Positions 12,580 to 24,220 are shown, numbered from the stretch's first letter. The stretch: DNA of 64,000 bases from Sapria himalayana (GCA_029783825.1 JAREIK010016294.1:1-64000); one strand, 5' to 3'. Numbers and translations are program-made. The notes: generated from the sequence alone by a model not told the origin.

Positions 12580-13500
12580 TATTGCGAGCCAACACAAATT
12601 GGTGTAGCCCACCTCCTAGTTGTGGTGCTTGTAGCTGATGTCATTTTGTTTATTAAGGTGGCCATTTTGATGATGGTGCTGGTTGCTAAACTATAACAAC
12701 AAGGGTTCATGAAGGATAGGCAAAGCTCCCTTCTTTTTCTACCATTTTGCTCCAATTATTTGCTCAGCTAATTCTTATTTGATTTTACTTCTTTGTATTC
12801 TTGTTAAAAAACAAGTTGATTATTAGTATGTGTATCATTTTATGTAATTATCCAATTGATAACATAATCTCATTTTTCTAGGTTTGAGTTGTTGGATATG
12901 GTGAAGAAATATTCATCTTCGTTAGGGAAACATGGGACACACAAGTGTGGTGTCTTGGAATAATAAAAAGATTTAGCTAATGGGGTTGGAGTCGGATGCT
13001 TGGAGGCTCTAGTGAGTGTTTTTATCCTTAATACTGAACAGAAGAACATAGTGTTGGAATTAGGCCTGGGAAACCATCTTTGGGAAAAACTGCATGATTC
13101 GATTTCTCATTGAATGCTGGTTCACATTTTTGTATTTGTTTCTAAATACTTCTTATAGCTACACTATATTATTTAATTAGTTTTTTGGGTTGTTAATTCT
13201 TTTATTAGTTTTCTCACTTGTTTAGTTTTTCATAACTATTTCATATATGCAGTAGCAGCCCCTGAAAAGAATGAAAATATATTGGTAATGTTCTTGAAAT
13301 TGGAAGATAAACTTGTAGTAGATGCTTGAGCTGCTAGATCTGGTCATCCAGCACATCTAGAGATTAAATAATTTTTTTCCTTTCACATGTGTTTGCTTTT
13401 GTTTTGTGTTTAGAGTGTGCCTTTCATTAGTTTATAATATTGTGGCTTTGATTCTTGATTTTAGTGTTGATAATAATTTTGTCGAGGAAGTTCAAAATTA
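12580..13500. other. Unassigned part of the captured block
   Basis: The base composition is less AT-rich than the surrounding transposon. The frame near 12880-13110 can be read for about 25 residues ('LLDMVKKYSSSLGKHGTHKC') and another near 13340 as 'AARSGHPAHLEI', but I cannot assign either to a family. They may be further captured exons or 3' UTR of the PP2A source. No intact frame is present. Confidence 0.35.
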
Positions 13501-13680
13501 TTTTTCGGAGCAATACTAGATGTAATACAACAACAGATATACTATATAGAATTAAAGTTAGTGGTATTTACAAGACAGATAGGACACAAAGTTCTAGCAA
13601 AGAAACCACATAGAAGAGCCTAGTAAAAATGGATCTGCTAATGATGAGGATGCTGATTTTGTTTTAAAGGATTATATATC
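13501..13680 (+). repeat. Second copy of the TNPA-like gene tail
   Basis: This stretch aligns by eye with 11085-11225. Both share 'gagcaata', a region encoding ESQLAALT in the first copy, 'aaaaccacgcag' against 'gaaaccacatag', and 'gaggat...gattttgttttaaa'. The SWIB/PP2A block therefore lies between two copies of the same transposase-gene end. One copy would be the original. The other could come from duplication during capture, from unequal exchange or from nested insertion. Confidence 0.55.
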
Positions 13681-13829
13681 TATGTTATGTTTTTTAACAA
13701 TGTAATAATTGTATCAAAATAATTTCTTAATATAAAAAAATTTAAATATAAAAAATCATTTATAGTATATGTTTTTATTCGATTTAATATCAAAATATTA
13801 AAATATGTAATCATATTTTTGAAAAATAA

Positions 13830-14140
13830 AATTCTCAAAATAGCTTTGGAATGAAAATAGCAAGGGAACTTTTACTCGCTAATTTAGCTAGGGAATTATC
13901 TTTTTATATTTAGTTGATATATATTCATTACTATTCTTATTTACGATAAAAATTAGCAAAGGAAAATAATAATTTGCTAGGGAGTTTTTGTCGTTAAACA
14001 ATGTATAGGAAATTATTTTTCCTCATTAATATTTTGAGATGAGCACTTTAACTTGGGATAATTTCCGTCATTATTCTGTTATTATTCTAATTTAGCGATG
14101 GAAAAAACTAATAGAGACAAGAATTTTTTTCCCAGCCACC
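13830..14140 (+). repeat. 3' subterminal repeats of CACTA element 1
   Basis: Repeated words include 'atagcaagggaac', 'ttagctagggaatta', 'tttgctagggagttttt', 'gagcactttaacttggga' and 'tttagcgatgga'. The same words, including 'gagcactttagattg', recur at 26300-26476 and 53925-54340, which marks these as ends of the same family. Confidence 0.65.
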
Positions 14141-14159
14141 TGGGCTTTTTCTTGTAGTC
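14141..14159 (+). repeat. Right terminal inverted repeat of CACTA element 1
   Basis: The sequence TGGGCTTTTTCTTGTAGTC ends directly at the GATA array. Its complement reads GACTACAAGAAAAAGCCC against the canonical CACTACAAGAAAA start, one mismatch at the outermost base. A short inverted repeat CCCAG..CTGGG precedes it. Confidence 0.75.
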
Positions 14160-14534
14160 AGATAGATAGATAGGTAGATAAATAGATATAAAGAAAAATA
14201 AATAAATAAATAAATAATATATATATATATATATTTATTTATTTATTTATAAATATATAGATAGATTGATTATTAGATAGTTAGATACATAGGTAAATAG
14301 ATAGATAGAAAGACAAATAGATAAATAGATATATAGATAGATAAAAAGATTGATAAATAAATTATAGATAGATTTATAGAGAGATATATATATACACATA
14401 CATACATACATATAGATAGACAGGCAAGCATATAGACATATAGATAGATAAATAGATAAATAAACGAATAGAAAGATAGATCAAATAGATACATAGAATT
14501 ATAAATAGATAGATTGATACATAGATAGATAGAT

Positions 14535-14572
<38 letters not shown>

Positions 14573-14733
14573 ATAGAAATATAGATAGATAAATAATAGA
14601 TAGTCAAATAGATAGATAAATAGATATTTAGATAGATAGATAGATAGAAATATAGACACATAGATATAAAGACAAATAGGTAGATAGATAAATAGAAAGA
14701 TAGACAAATAAATAGATTATTAGAGAGATAGAA
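14160..14733 (+). repeat. GATA tetranucleotide array (0.57 kb)
   Basis: The array consists of GATA units with many GACA, GATT, AATA and GAAA variants. It contains an (AAAT)n and (AT)n block at about 14198-14249 and another (AT)n run near 14540-14570. It starts on the base after the CACTA right end and stops where the next element's subterminal repeats begin. Two long minus-strand open frames here are only (TCTA)n read as Ser-Ile-Tyr-Leu. Confidence 0.95.
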
Positions 14734-14744
14734 AAAAAAGAAAA

Positions 14745-15420
14745 AGTGGAGAATTTAGCGATGGATTAGTGGTGGAAAATTTTCATAAGTTCCATTGAAG
14801 AAATGTTGGGAATTTAGTGATGGAATATCCCTATCTAATAAAATCCTGAACTTTAGCGATGGATTTAGTGACAGAATTTCTCTAGCTATTAAAATCTAAA
14901 ATTTAGTGATGGATTTAGCGACGGAATGTCCATAACTATTAAAATCCAGAATTTAGTGAAGGAGTTAGTGAAAGATTTTTCCTAGCTAATTATATTTGAA
15001 ATTTAGTGACGAATTTTCTCTAGCTAATTACATCTAAAATTTAGGGACGGATTTAGAGACTGATTTTCCCTAACTAATAAAATCTAGAATATAACGACAA
15101 ATTAGTAACGGAATTTTCCTAGCTAATAAAATATAAAAGTTAGCAACCAATTTTGCAACGAAATTTCCCTAGCTAATAAAATCTAGAATTTAGCGACAGA
15201 TTTAGCAATGGAATTTCCCTAGCTATATAAATCCGGAATTTTGCGACTGATTTTCCGACAGAATTTTCCAAGCTATTAAAATCTAGAATTTAGTGATGGA
15301 GTTAGCGATTAAACTCCCCTAGCTAATTGCATCATTAATTTAGCGACGAACTTTTCTAGCTAATAAAATCCAGAAATTAGTGACAAATTTAGCGACGGAA
15401 TTTCCCTAGCAAATAGAATT
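14745..15420 (+). repeat. 5' subterminal repeat block, about 14 units of ~50 bp
   Basis: A two-part unit repeats about every 45-55 bp: 'ttTAGCGACGGA(a/t)tt' followed by 'TTCCCTAGCTAATAAAATC' and 'tagaa'. The TAGCGACGG word is typical of plant CACTA subterminal regions and would be the TNPA-like binding site. Units diverge mainly by C/T and A/G changes (gcgacgg to gtgatgg). Confidence 0.8.
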
Positions 15421-16080
15421 TTTAAAAAATAAACAAATTATTATTTGAATTAATTAATAAAGATATTTTAATATTTGTATTAAAACATACATTTGATAAT
15501 TAATTCTATAATTATAAACATTTTTAAAAATATTTGAAATAATATATGAACATACACAAACATTTGTATTAATAAAAATCTAAAATCATTATTTGTATGA
15601 TTATACAAAAAATATTTACAAAAAATCTGAATTAACAAATAAACAAGTAAATATTTATATTATTAAAATTTAAAAAAAGTTTAATGATTATAATAAATTT
15701 TTTAAAAAATTATTACTAAAAGATTTATAATATTTGAATTATAAAAAAATCATAGTTTTCATTTAATTTAAAATAAAATAAATTGATATTTAAGAATAAA
15801 TAAATTAATGTTTAAATTACATTCAAAAACTTTTGACGAGTTATAAAATAAATCTCTCCTAAGTGCTTATTAAAAGAATACTTCAGGTATTTTTTTAGGG
15901 TTTAAAATAGTTTTTCAAAATATTACTAATGATATTTTTTTTATCTTTAATACATTTAAAATTAATTTTAGCCCTTTAACACTTTTGAAAATAACTACCA
16001 AATGACCCTAAGTTGATTTTAATTCAAGTTTTATTTTTGCCTCTACTAAAATTATTAAGAATTAAAGAATTGAGTAAATA
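15421..16080. other. AT-rich 5' non-coding region shared with element 1
   Basis: Aligns with 396-1330 as described there. No gene is visible. Confidence 0.6.
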
Positions 16081-16084
16081 ATTA

Positions 16085-16200
16085 TAGTATAATAAAAAAT
16101 AATAAAAATAATAAAAATAATAAAAATAATAAAAATAATAAAAATAATAAAAAATAATAGAAAATAATAAAAATAATAAATAATAAAAATAATATTTACT
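16085..16200. repeat. (AATAATAAA)n A/T microsatellite
   Basis: A run of 'aataataaaaataataaaaataataaa' type. The Ile/Phe-rich minus-strand frame over it is an artefact of the repeat. Confidence 0.9.
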
Positions 16201-16367
16201 TTAAAATAAAATATGTATTTTAGAATAATAAATAAATAAATAAATATTAATATTTTAAAATTAATACAAGTTAAACATGATTCCGACATTGTTTGTGCAG
16301 TGAGAAAACATGTTAAACAAGTTAAAAAATATATATCGATTGACTTTCAAGTGAGAAAATGAAAGGA

Positions 16368-18492
16368 AGCAAAACCCCAATGGTGAAGAGAGTGATGGCT
16401 CTTCATGTTCTAATACTACTATGTCTCCTCTATCTGGCAATGCAGCAAAATTCTAGTTAGAGTTGATTTCTATTGCCTCTGATGTAAGCATTGTTTTGGA
16501 ATTTTGTTTTTGCGTTCCTTTTCATAATGCTTCCATGATTCAAGTGCTATTTCATGTAAGCACTAGGCAAATTTAGATTTCTTTCTCTCACTAACAAAAA
16601 TGTTATAGGTGAAGGCGACGATGCCAAGCTCGAGATCCATGTTTGCTTCGTGCTTGCTTATTTTGTTCATTTAAATTTATTTTCAATGGATGTTCGTTGA
16701 ATACGGGTGTGAGTGCAGATTAAATTGAATAAAGAGAGGAGGATTATTTAATTCATGATCATGGCTATGGCATGATGAAAAAAGATTTGATCAAAAACTT
16801 AGGGATGAATGCCAATCAGGAGCTTCAGGTATTCACTGAAAATTTCTCAAAGTTTGTAAATTTTTTATGGATGTTAATGAAGGATAATGGCTAGCAGCAT
16901 TTGTGGAGAAAATGCAAACTATTGGAGATCTTAATCTAATAGTCTAATTTGGAGTTGGATTTTACTCTATGTATCTTGCTGCATGTTATGTGGGAGTTGT
17001 TAGCGAACATAACGAAGACAAGCAGTAAGACATCTGAGGCCATGTATTCATGCAACAAAATTCTTTTGAAAATTGCTCTTCACTTTTTCATGGTTGTATT
17101 TTAGTCATGTATGAGAATCCAAGGTAGATAAAGAATTTTCAATCTCTGAGTACACATGGAACGAACCACTTGGAAAGGGAACTAAACTTAGATTGCATCT
17201 GAAAGATGAAGCTAGGGAACAGGTTGATGAGAGCTAGTTGATGGTTCGTGCGTATCCTGTGTGCTAGTTTCTAATTATCCATTTTGAGTATTAACTGTCA
17301 ACTTTTTGGATTTAAGAACTAGTGAAAAAGTATTCTGAATTCATTAACTTTCCAATTAATTTATGGGCAAGCAAAGATGTTGGTGTAGAGGTTCCTAGAG
17401 ATGATGACGAGTCAAATGAAGAAGAAGATGATGCAGGCATTCAGTTGATAAAAAAAGCATTTATGTTCATCCGAACATCTTTAATGATCAAGCGTGATTT
17501 TGTTCTTCCATTACAGAAAGCATTTCTAAGAAGGAATCTGAGATGGTTAAGGTGGAAGATGATTAGGTGAAGATCATGAAGAGGAAGAGGGGAAAGGGAA
17601 ATCAAATACAAAAACAATCAAAGAAACCACATACGGGTGGTAGCTTCTAAATGATGTGAAGGCGATTTGACTTAGGATTCCAAGAGGAGGTGACAAAGGA
17701 AGAATATACTATCAATCTTTGTAAAAGGTAAAGCCCAAGTTTGTTTATAGCATCCATTGTTCTTCACCTCATTCAATTTTTTTTCCAACAAGATTTAAGC
17801 GACGAGAAGCCTACGGCATGGAGCCACTTCGCCGCAGAAAGTGACGTAGAGTTCAAGGCTCTTCTTTATGTTCCTCCAAAAGCTCCTCATGATCTGTATG
17901 AAAGTTTTTATAATACTAACAAGGCCCATTTGAAGCTATATGTGAGATGGGTATTTATTTCAGATGAGTTTGATGAACTGCTGCCTAAATATCTTATCTT
18001 CTTGAAAGTAAGCTTTTTGCAGAGCACTTTTCTCTATTCAAAATTAGTGTGGGCATACAATTGGCATAATTTGTGTGTAGGGGCTTGTTGATTCAAATAC
18101 GCTACAGCTCAATGTTTCTTGAGAGATGCTGCAACAACATGGCATCCTGAAAATGATCAAGAAGAAGCTAATTAGAAAGGTGGTTGACATGATAAACAAA
18201 CTTGTAGTGGAGGATCCCTTCGAGAGTGCTAATGATGACGAAAACCACACTGTTATTGCAAAATTGAAGAAATTCAATCTCTTCCATCTTCAATCTTCAT
18301 TTTTTTCTACTGTGAACCTACTATGGTGGATTTCACGGAATGCCAGGCACAGCTGTCGACTCATCAAATGGTAATGCAACTAGGAGGCAATATGCAAGGT
18401 TTCAAAAAGAATTTGGAAAGTAAATTAAAATTGGCATAATGGATGATGCTACAAACAATAATCATCTGGCAAAGCTTCTACGATTCGAAAGG
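16368..18492 (+). pseudogene. Captured GRP94/HSP90.7 (ER Hsp90) gene fragment with introns
   Basis: Eight or nine exon pieces follow the protein order of plant endoplasmin. 16368-16480: 'LSGNAAKF', then after an internal deletion 'LELISIASD'. 16609-16640: GEGDDAKLEIH. 16719-16828: 'KKDLIKNLGM'. 16895-17024: 'AFVEKMQTIGDLNLI' and 'FGVGFYSMYLAACYV'. 17105-17245: 'EYTWNEPLGKGTKLRLHLKD'. 17323-17727: 'KKYSEFINFPINLWASKDVG', an acidic linker, then 'KETTYGW'. 17793-18007: 'SHFAAESDVEFKALLYVPPK' and 'VFISDEFDELLPKYL'. 18081-18245: 'EMLQQHGILKMIKKKLIRKV'. 18380-18492: 'NNNHLAKLLRFER'. Introns start GT and end AG at the exon edges (for example 16641-16718), so the capture was of genomic DNA. Most of the ATP-binding and middle domains are represented; the C-terminal dimerisation domain and KDEL end are absent. 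Several stops and frameshifts are present. Confidence 0.92.
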
Positions 18493-20160
18493 TTGGTTAG
18501 TATAATATTAATAATATATCAAATAATGGTGTTATTACAAGCATGTTCGTAAGAATCATTAAAAATAATTTTTTAGATGTGATTTTTCATAATATATATA
18601 TGTCATATAATCAATTTAATAATGAAGATTGACTTAACTAGTTTTCGCCTTATTATAATATATAAAAAATTTATGAAAATATAATAAAATATTTAGAAGA
18701 TTATGAGAGTTTTATATTCTATGTAAGTAAAATGTCCTAAAAATTCTAAGAGGGTGTTAGGTATTATTGATATTATATATTTTTTTGTTGGATTCAAGTA
18801 TTGCTTACTAATTTGTGATATATGAATACATTAATAATAAAATTAATAAAATAATAATTAATAATTTAGATTGAGTTATAGAAATTTTATTTTTTAAATT
18901 TTATATGATACGATGAACCTGTACTTACTATATATACTCTTACTAAATATATTATATTTAGGTATATATGCAATATTAATTCTTTTTGATAAATATAGTG
19001 AACACTCATTTTTGTCATAACAATTAAGATCGAAAGTAAATATTTAAAATATTAATTTTTTAATTAATAATCTTATTACTTTGCATCTTCTATGAATACT
19101 AATGTAAAGAAGAAAGATATAAAAAATATTATTAAATACATATTCATCTGCATTAATTAATTATAAAAATATGATTAGAATTTATAAATATTTAGATAAT
19201 TTATTTAAATATTATAAAGATAAGTATAAAATAATTATTTTGAACTTTCAAGTATGAAGATTAATATCATATTTAGAGATAATTTTTTGATTCAATTATT
19301 TGAAAGCAAATGTCGAGGATGTTCATTACAATAAGTAAATTATTGAAAAACTTAAATATTATGTATTATTATATTTTATTTAAAAGTGATATGAAATATA
19401 AATATGTTGAACTTGACATTCTTCGTATGAGTGATTGATTTACTATCCTTTCGAGTATCTAGTATAATATCATAATTTTTTTGTTATGATTATAAATATG
19501 ATTTGAGATAGAAGAATAGTTGTTAAATCCAGATTTTAATTAAAAATTGGAATGATTGATTAGTAAATCATGAATCGAATCAAATTGTAAAATAAATTTG
19601 TTGTGATTTTTTTTACGTTAATTAATTTATAGTTCTTATCATTGGTAATTTTCTTTGGTATTTTAGTTTGTAATTTTAGGATTTTTTGGTATTTTATTAT
19701 TTTTTTACGTTAAATTCATAATATTAAAGGTTTGAGGTATTTTTTTCATGTTAATTAATTCTTGATAATTAGTATTAAATTGATTCGTGATTCAGTGATT
19801 TAGTTATTAATTAATGCATGCTTTTTATTCTTTTAAAGAGCTAGATTGTTTACTCTCTTAATCGTGAATTAAATCATGAATCATATGATTTTGATAACAG
19901 TGGATAGAAGAATAACATTATTATCAAAAAATTTTAAAATTGTCATGTTTAAAAGATTGAGAATATTTAAGATTGAATTTTAATGATAAAATAAAAGAGT
20001 TCAAAGTGGATGTTAAAATATTCAAATATAATGATCCTAACTAGATGTACTAACCTTATTTTAGCATACATTTCTTTAGATTTTTCTTTTTTCAGATTTA
20101 TATTTTTAGTTGTGTTTTTTAATATTATCTTGTAATGATACGTTTGAGCAAGCATGTTGC
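18493..20160. other. AT-rich non-coding DNA; nothing recognised
   Basis: No frame with homology, no terminal repeats and no tandem structure beyond short A/T runs. Confidence 0.5.
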
Positions 20161-21430
20161 CTACATTATTTGTGGTAAGTAGTTGAGGTTTCCCTCTGAT
20201 CCTGCTTATTTTCTGGTGATAGGGCTAGGGCCAATTGCAATTTGTTGCCCATGACAGCAAATCCTGGCTAGTCTGGGTTAGCTATAGGCTAGGCCATGTA
20301 CTAGATTCTCACTTGCTTGGTCATGTTAGTTTTACCAGACATGAATCTAATCTGAATGGCTTAGTCAGTCCATCGAGCTTTAATTGCCTACATTTTTGGT
20401 AATGAGTTGTGGTAGACATGGAGCAATGTGTTAACCAAGCTTAACAAATTTGGGCCATGTTGGTCCATTATGATCCAGTTGACAATTCTACCTCAAAGTT
20501 TAATATTTTGATAATACTACTCTTAAAAGTTGGAAATTCAATGTCTGATGAGTCTCTAACCAGAGATATATTATCTTTGGATGAAGATATTTGTCAAGTC
20601 ACCAAGACATAGTTTTCAACAAATATATGAATCATAAAGATTTATTAGATTATCAATAATATTAAAAGTATTTTTATCTAATCATGTCTAACACATATAA
20701 TTTTAAAATTTTTATGATATCCAGTGTGCTAATCAATTATCATTTTTAAATATAAGGTATATTTTATTGTCAACTTCAAAATTAAGTCAGATGTTATTGT
20801 GATTGTGAATGGAAGCCATATGCTCAACAGGTATTAATACTTGCTACTTTAAAAATGTGTTCCAGTCATTAGTATGTTTCTCCTAGGAGGTGGTGGATGA
20901 GATACTTGATTATATGCTATATATTTAGTTTTGGAAATCATGTCTTAATGCATGCCTATGAAAGACACTTTCAAGCATGCCAATGTGCTATTTTTTAAAA
21001 TTATTATTGACCCATGCATGTCCAACATGATCAGTCCCATGCATGTCCATCAATGGGATAACTTGGGTCATGTTGCGCCATGTGATCTAGCTTGTGTGAA
21101 CCAAATGGGTGTGACAGTTGACATGACATGACTCTCAAATCTTGCGTGTGCATGTTGAATTTGGTGTGGGTAATGCTTTGTGTTGGGCAAAAATTCTGAC
21201 TTGATTTGGTGTATGAAACTAACATATCAGTTTTAAAAATAGATCATGGTTTGATTGTGTCGGAATGGTCCAAGTCAAGGCTAGCAGTTAGCTTGTGCTG
21301 GCTCGACTGGACTTCACCTTGGCTAGCTAGGGTTTGGGTCGTGTCTAGTTAGGGATCACTTTTTCCCAATACTTGGATTGTGTCGGGGTTTGTCATCTCA
21401 TTCCATCTTATACATCTATTCAATAAAATT
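20161..21430. other. GC-richer island of unclassified repeat-like sequence
   Basis: The composition changes clearly from the flanking A/T desert. Words such as 'gggccatgttggtcc', 'cccatgcatgtcc' (twice near 21012 and 21039), 'gggtcatgttgcgcc' and 'ggctagctagggtttggg' recall GC-rich terminal regions of hAT elements or old gypsy sequence. No transposase or polyprotein homology is visible. The 64-residue minus-strand frame at 21031-21225 has no recognisable motif. Confidence 0.35.
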
Positions 21431-24220
21431 TATTGATGTCTTATTGATTGTGTCAAAAGAAAATATGAGTGAGGACTATCAAAATTCATAACATAAAAAA
21501 GCTTGTGTACTAGCTGATTTAAAGATAGTGAACTAGCATTTTTTATAAAAAAAATAGAGGATCTAAGTCAAGTAAAATATAAATTAAATAAAAGGAAGAA
21601 TCATACATAAAAATATATTTGTATTCTTTATCAATGATGATTTGATTTTGTGTATTTTTTGTAATAAAACTACGAATATAGAAATATAATGATAAATATT
21701 TTTTGTGATAATTTAAAAATGGCATGACATTTAAAGTGTAAAAGAATAAATGTTTGTATACATGGTTTTTTAAAAAAATTAAAAATAAAAAAAATACTTT
21801 ATTAAATAGATATTATACATGAAAATTTCATTGAATCTTAGGAAAATAAATATGCTATTGAAAATTATAATAAGATGAGTGTTACATGCATATCTAGTGA
21901 AATTAGTAATTAATGAAGAACATAATAATAATAATAATAATAGTAGTAATTATTTTTTACTTCAAATCTAAAAGGGGTTCTTTAAAATTGATCAAATTCA
22001 ATCATATTGAATAATGATTGAAATTTAGTAAAACATCATATATATTAATTAATAGATGAATATTTTATTATTGTTTATTTTAATTTGATTATTTATCCAA
22101 GTTTTTATGAGAAAAAAATACTACTCTAAAAAAATAGTATTTATTAAAAATTTGATGTAAAATTATTTGATTGAGTTAGAAATAAATATTTAATTATGTC
22201 GGATGAATGAATATCATAAAAAATATAAAATGATAATTACTTTTGTGTGATGTATCTAAAATAAATATTTTATTATATTTATGCACTCAACTAATATTTT
22301 TATTCCTAGAATTACAGAATTTTTATTTAGATTTAAAAACAAATATAACAATGAAAGAATAAAATATGTTTTAAGGTATTTTAGATTATTATTAAGCTAT
22401 ATAATGATGCAAAGGAAATTAGTGTTTTTTGAATTTTTTTTAATGTTAATTTCATCTAGAAAATTTCCAAAATAATTATGAGCATATTATAACATCACAA
22501 ATAAAAAATATTGGAATTGAAAATGTAAAATTTGTGTTAGGCTTTTGTATTATATTATGTTGATTTGTGCTAAAGAATGTTGTAAATGTCTTTAATATGA
22601 AAAATACTTAACAAAAGTTATTTTCTTATAGCTATAAGTGTAAATATGATTACAACTAGTTAACATTATTAAATGATTCACTAAACAAATGGAATTGTTT
22701 AGATTCTTGAGAATATAATATACAATTATTTTTTAATGTTGATAGTTGACTCAATTTGTGATTAAAAAAATTTTTGAAATATATTTACTTATTCGATTAG
22801 GTAGATAATTTATTAGTAAAATAATAATATAGAAAAAAATAAGGAAAATTATGTAAAAGGGTTGTAATATGAAAGTAATTAAAAATCAATGCTCAAAATA
22901 AAAAATATCTATATCTTGGGTCTTTTAAAAATATAGATGAATATATTATTTTTTTTCTCATGTTGCCTAAGCTTGTGATTTAAAAATAATTTTAAAAATA
23001 TATTTACCTGTTTGATTAGGTATATATATTTTAATATTTAACAAAAGTCAAAAATAGTTTTTTTGATTATACTATTTTTGAAAACAAAAGCATTTACAAT
23101 ATATATGTTAAAATGTGTAAATGTATATCTTGTATACATGTATAAATGTATATGTTAAATATGTATATATTGTATATATGTTTGTATGTATAAACATAAT
23201 ATATATATATTTGTGTGTGTGTGTGTGTGTATTTATATATGTATATATATATATATATATATGAATTAATATGTTTTTTTTTATTTTTTTGATTTTTTGT
23301 TTTTTACTTGATGTAGATGAGTAAGAGTATATTAGAATTTTTATTTTTGAAATATAAAAAGGTTAGATAGCATTTCTTAATTATTTTCAAATTATATTTT
23401 TATTGGATAATTTTTTCAAAAAAATGTCCAACGCTAAATATATATTTTTATTCTGGAACACATTTGACAATTACTTAAAATGTTCACTCTTTTTTGCTTT
23501 ACTTTATTGATTGTTTACGTATAAAATTGATCTTTTATGAAATGCATTCACAAGATAATGAATAATAATACAAAGATATTTGTGAAGAGTACAATATAAA
23601 TGACTAGAACTCAAAAGGTTGATACAAATCATTAATATGAGGTGAGATTATAATTAATAAATCTATAAGTATGATTGAATTTATCTTGAACTAATGATTA
23701 TTTTATTAAAAATAAGAGTTATGTCTAGCTTACTGGTGATTTTTATAGATGTGTAATGAAAATGCTGAATAATTTTAGAAAAGAAAAAAAATGATAAAAT
23801 TAAATAATATATGACTACTCAAGGATTATTTGTAAGTGAGTTTGTTATTTGAACCTTGAAAACCATAATTTATTTATATACTATATTTTTAAACATATTT
23901 TATTTGATTCTCTTTGTTCTTGAAATATTAATACATATGATACAAATGAATGTGAATTGCTTGTTGAGTTTTATCTTTTATTTGGAAGGTTTCTAATGAG
24001 ATTTCTGAATTTGTATTTCATTAAATAAGAAAGAAAGAAAAATATATTTGAAATTTTTTGATACTAATAGTTACAACATTGTAGATATGTTAATAAGTAA
24101 TTTTGTTTTATGAATTTATGATTTTTTATCTATGCATATTGATGTGATTTAATATAATTGGTATGCTTTTTTATGCTATATTGTTTGGAAGCACATAGCA
24201 TATCTACATAGTATATTTAA
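21431..24220. other. AT-rich non-coding DNA with simple repeats
   Basis: No gene is visible. A short (AAT)n run lies at about 21922-21950. A TATATG/TGTATA tract at 23095-23265 contains (TG)n (about 23211-23230) and (AT)n (about 23240-23262). Confidence 0.5.

Larger units (their letters stand above)
31..14159 (+). mobile_element. Decayed CACTA (En/Spm) DNA transposon, element 1, with captured host gene fragments
   Basis: The interval contains, in order, 5' subterminal-type repeats, a TNP2-type transposase pseudogene, a Transposase_24/TNPA-like pseudogene with GR-rich start and coiled-coil end, captured SWIB and PP2A-C fragments, 3' subterminal repeats, and a right terminus reading TTTTTCTTGTAGTC. 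The canonical CACTA right end is ...TTCTTGTAGTG, so only the last base differs. No CACTACAAGA left end is visible near position 31, so the left terminus is eroded or replaced by GATA repeats. Two transposase genes plus these termini define the CACTA superfamily. Both genes are riddled with stops, so the copy is not autonomous now. The flanks on both sides are GATA repeats, so a 3-bp target duplication cannot be judged. Confidence 0.82.

Noticed and set aside
14273..14707. Long minus-strand open frames rich in Ser, Ile, Tyr, Leu
   Set aside because: They are the translation of (TCTA)n, in which TCT-ATC-TAT-CTA contains no stop in any frame. No start context, domain or codon bias.
16062..16289. 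Minus-strand Ile/Phe-rich 75-codon frame
   Set aside because: It is produced by the (AATAATAAA)n microsatellite.
18044..18277. Minus-strand 77-codon frame with Ser/Phe-rich sequence
   Set aside because: It is the antisense of GRP94 exon 'EMLQQHGILKMIKKKL', which matches the family on the plus strand.
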